Shown: piece after piece, positions 6,311-7,682 of the stretch
Numbering within the stretch: the first letter of the stretch is position 1
How the letters are laid out: every line of letters starts with the position of its first letter
DNA from: an uncultured Collinsella sp.
GTDB taxonomy: Bacteria > Actinomycetota > Coriobacteriia > Coriobacteriales > Coriobacteriaceae
Assembly (NCBI GenBank): GCA_900752475.1
Contig: CAADVJ010000031.1
Span: forward strand, 1-7,682
Reading direction: 5' to 3'
DNA length: 7,682 nucleotides
The notes under the pieces: model-generated
Database searches by the model: none
What the model was told of the DNA's origin: nothing
The model's input: only the letters and a program-made list of their open reading frames with translations
Position numbers and translations under genes: made by a program

Positions 6311-6395
6311 CTTTGCTATATCTTGCTATACTTTGCTATATCTTGCTATACTTTGCTATATCTTGCTATACTTTGCTATATCTTGCTATATCTTG
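6311..6395 (+). repeat. Tandem array, 4 x 20 bp (8 x 10 bp) before the ATPase gene
   Basis: Four exact copies of ctttgctatatcttgctata run from 6311 to 6390, followed by a partial unit (tcttg). Each half is a 10-mer ending in TTGCTATA, so the period equals about one helical turn. The array is strongly AT-rich against a GC-rich background and ends 16 nt before the ATPase start codon. TTGCTA and TATACT or TATATC recur 18 bp apart, so the array could supply several overlapping sigma-70-like promoters, for example TTGCTA 6363-6368 with TATATC 6387-6392. It could equally be an operator or iteron-like set. Confidence 0.95.
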
Positions 6396-6410
6396 AGCAA
6401 AGGTGGCTCA
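6394..6410 (+). promoter_or_regulatory. Small hairpin presenting the ribosome binding site of the ATPase gene
   Basis: TGAGC (6394-6398) and GCTCA (6406-6410) pair perfectly around the loop AAAGGTG, which is the Shine-Dalgarno sequence for the ATG at 6412. The second arm ends one base before the start codon. The short stem could tune initiation; it also supports ATG 6412 over GTG 6403, which lies in the loop. Confidence 0.4.
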
Positions 6411-6411
6411 C

Positions 6412-7503
6412 ATGCAAACAAACCCTTTTAAGCCCACAGCAGGTAAAACACCTCCCACGATTATCGGCCGCGAAGATGTGCTCGAAGAATTCAATGAGGG
6501 CCTCATCAACGGGCCTGGTGCCCCTGGGCGCCTAATGCGCATAGCCGGCGTCCGTGGAACGGGCAAGACGGTCCTCCTTGACGAGTGCTCACGTTTGGCG
6601 CAAAGCCGTGGCTGGACGGTCATAAAAGAGGTCGCAACCGAGGGACTTTGCCAGCGCATTCTCGAACAGCTGCAGCCCAAATTCCAGGCCAAACACGCCA
6701 GATTTGAGCCCACCGTAGCTGGCATATCCATCGGCAGCATAGATATTGAGCGAATCGGCCCATCGCTACGCGACGCCATGAGACAGACAATAACCAAGAA
6801 TGGAAATGGCCTGCTCATCACTCTCGACGAGGTTCAAGACGCAGAGCTCGATGAGGTCCGAACGCTCTCCATTGCGATTCAGCAGGTTATCGGCGAAGAC
6901 CTTGATATCGCCTTTGTTTTTGCTGGGCTTCCTTCGATGATTGAAAGCATCATCAACGGAAAGACACTTACGTTTTTGCGCCGTGCCCTCCCCTTTGATC
7001 TGAAGGCTGTGGCAGTAACCGAAGTGTCGTACTCCCTCGAGGAAACCATTGAAGCGTCTGGCATGGAGTTGCAGCCAGGTATTGCCGGCCAACTTGCCGA
7101 GGCAACGCAAGGCTATCCTTTCATGATCCAACTCGTTGGATACTACGCATGGCAGTTGGCAAGACGTGCACATACAGCGATTATTGGAGAAGAAGAAGCC
7201 GAGCGTGGCATTGCAACGGCACGCGAACGCTTCTGCGCCATGGTGATTGAGCCCGCGCTGCAGCGCATTCCGCCCACGTGCATCGCTTATCTGCTGAGCA
7301 TGGCGTCTTTGGGGCAGACAAGCTCGACCAGCATGGTTGCCGACGCCCTAAACAAAACGCCTCAACAGGTGAGTTCCGTCCGCAGCCGCCTGTTAAGAGA
7401 ATCGATTATCGAGGCTCCTTCGTACGGCAAGGTCTCATTTGCCATCCCCTACATGCGCGACTACCTCTACGAGCACAAAGCCGAACTGGAAGCTGAACTG
7501 TAG
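6412..7503 (+). CDS. AAA+/STAND-like ATP-binding protein with C-terminal winged helix
   Basis: A 363-residue cytoplasmic ATPase of unknown function, of the archaeal-ATPase/Orc1-Cdc6-like type found scattered in actinobacteria. After the N-terminal NPFKPTAGKTPPTIIGRE lead come Walker A GVRGTGKT (46-53), Walker B LLITLDE (134-140), a sensor-1-like strand ending FAGLPS (169-175), basic FLRRALPF (188-195), a lid region (about 205-280) and a winged helix-turn-helix (about 285-355; MVADALNKTPQQVSSVRSRL). The ATG at 6412 has AAAGGTGG 5 nt before it; GTG at 6403 is possible but less likely. It is transcribed opposite to the five genes on its left and lies directly behind an AT-rich tandem repeat array, which its C-terminal domain might bind. 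More A/T-ending codons than its neighbours and the flanking repeat and relic suggest an acquired cassette. Roles in defence, replication or regulation are all open; none is shown. Confidence 0.85.
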   Translation: MQTNPFKPTAGKTPPTIIGREDVLEEFNEGLINGPGAPGRLMRIAGVRGTGKTVLLDECSRLAQSRGWTVIKEVATEGLCQRILEQLQPKFQAKHARFEPTVAGISIGSIDIERIGPSLRDAMRQTITKNGNGLLITLDEVQDAELDEVRTLSIAIQQVIGEDLDIAFVFAGLPSMIESIINGKTLTFLRRALPFDLKAVAVTEVSYSLEETIEASGMELQPGIAGQLAEATQGYPFMIQLVGYYAWQLARRAHTAIIGEEEAERGIATARERFCAMVIEPALQRIPPTCIAYLLSMASLGQTSSTSMVADALNKTPQQVSSVRSRLLRESIIEAPSYGKVSFAIPYMRDYLYEHKAELEAEL

Positions 7504-7540
7504 AAACGACAACTGCCCTGCAAGACGAAAACCGTTCCAG

Positions 7541-7603
7541 GAGCACTTCTTTGCCAACGCCACCGACGAGGCCATCATCGCCAAGGTCAAGGAGCTCCTG
7601 GGC
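7541..7603 (+). pseudogene. Relic of an unidentified coding sequence (21 codons)
   Basis: The frame from 7541 reads EHFFANATDEAIIAKVKELLG, with almost every codon ending in G or C, the pattern of real host genes here. It has no start codon or ribosome site, and the frame runs on through the terminator at 7646 without a stop; a 2-nt shift would give TAA at 7606. It looks like the C-terminal end of a lost gene. I cannot name the family. Confidence 0.4.
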
Positions 7604-7645
7604 CCTAATCGGACTATCTGCGCCTTCCCGTCGAACGCAGGCGGC

Positions 7646-7680
7646 GGGGGGCCCACCCACCAGGGAGCCCCCCCCTTTTT
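7646..7680 (+). terminator. Intrinsic terminator at the right edge
   Basis: GGGGGGC (7646-7652) and GCCCCCC (7667-7673) pair perfectly around a 14-nt loop, followed by CC and TTTTT (7676-7680). It is the first good plus-strand terminator after the ATPase gene, 143 nt beyond its stop codon, and may originally have belonged to the gene whose relic precedes it. Confidence 0.75.
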
Positions 7681-7682
7681 GC

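Noticed and set aside
6311..6395. CRISPR array
   Set aside because: Repeats are directly adjacent with no unique spacers, and no cas genes are present.
6135..6431. Plus-strand frames crossing the tandem repeats, giving Leu/Tyr/Ile/Cys-rich hydrophobic peptides
   Set aside because: A 10-bp repeat without stops yields periodic peptides in all three frames; no ribosome site or consistent start, and the array fits a regulatory role better.

Overview
The window looks like chromosomal DNA from a high-GC Gram-positive gut actinobacterium, most likely Coriobacteriia of the Collinsella/Olsenella kind. This rests on the strongly G/C-ending codons, an actinobacterial GlnR-like orphan response regulator, a type I glutamine synthetase of the 445-residue class, and the general style of the genes. 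The genus is inference only.

Layout. From the left edge to about 5.9 kb, all five genes lie on the minus strand. Read in the direction of transcription they are a GntR/FCD regulator (5889-5197), a LacI-family regulator (5073-4051), a glutamine-synthetase-like protein (3916-2579), a GlnR-like winged-helix regulator (2528-1866) and a membrane-anchored HtrA/DegP-type serine protease (1657-197). The synthetase and the GlnR-like gene are 50 nt apart with no terminator between them and form a probable two-gene nitrogen operon. That operon ends at a palindrome (1830-1860), and htrA ends at a strong intrinsic terminator (133-170). A roughly 0.5 kb gene-free stretch (5890-6411) follows. It is rich in structure: the gntR promoter with an overlapping hairpin, a 161-bp element with 28-nt inverted ends, and an array of four 20-bp tandem repeats. 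The repeats run directly into the only plus-strand gene (6412-7503), an AAA+/STAND-like ATPase with a C-terminal winged helix. After it come a short relic of another coding sequence and a plus-strand terminator at the right edge.

The most interesting point is the glutamine synthetase. It aligns over its whole length with GSI enzymes, but three of the six residues that hold the catalytic metals in canonical GSI are replaced (Glu to Ala184, Glu to Gly191, His to Phe240). The substrate-binding arginines and the other metal ligands remain. Its operon partner resembles actinobacterial GlnR, and a GlnR-box-like pair of half-sites lies upstream. A reasonable hypothesis is a metal-site-degenerate GS paralogue working as a nitrogen sensor or regulatory partner for the GlnR-like protein, or a GS with altered chemistry, rather than the cell's main glutamine synthetase.

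The second point is the 4 x 20-bp repeat array (internally 8 x 10 bp, phased with the DNA helix) immediately before an ATPase that carries a DNA-binding-type domain. It resembles an operator or iteron array and also contains repeated promoter-like hexamers.
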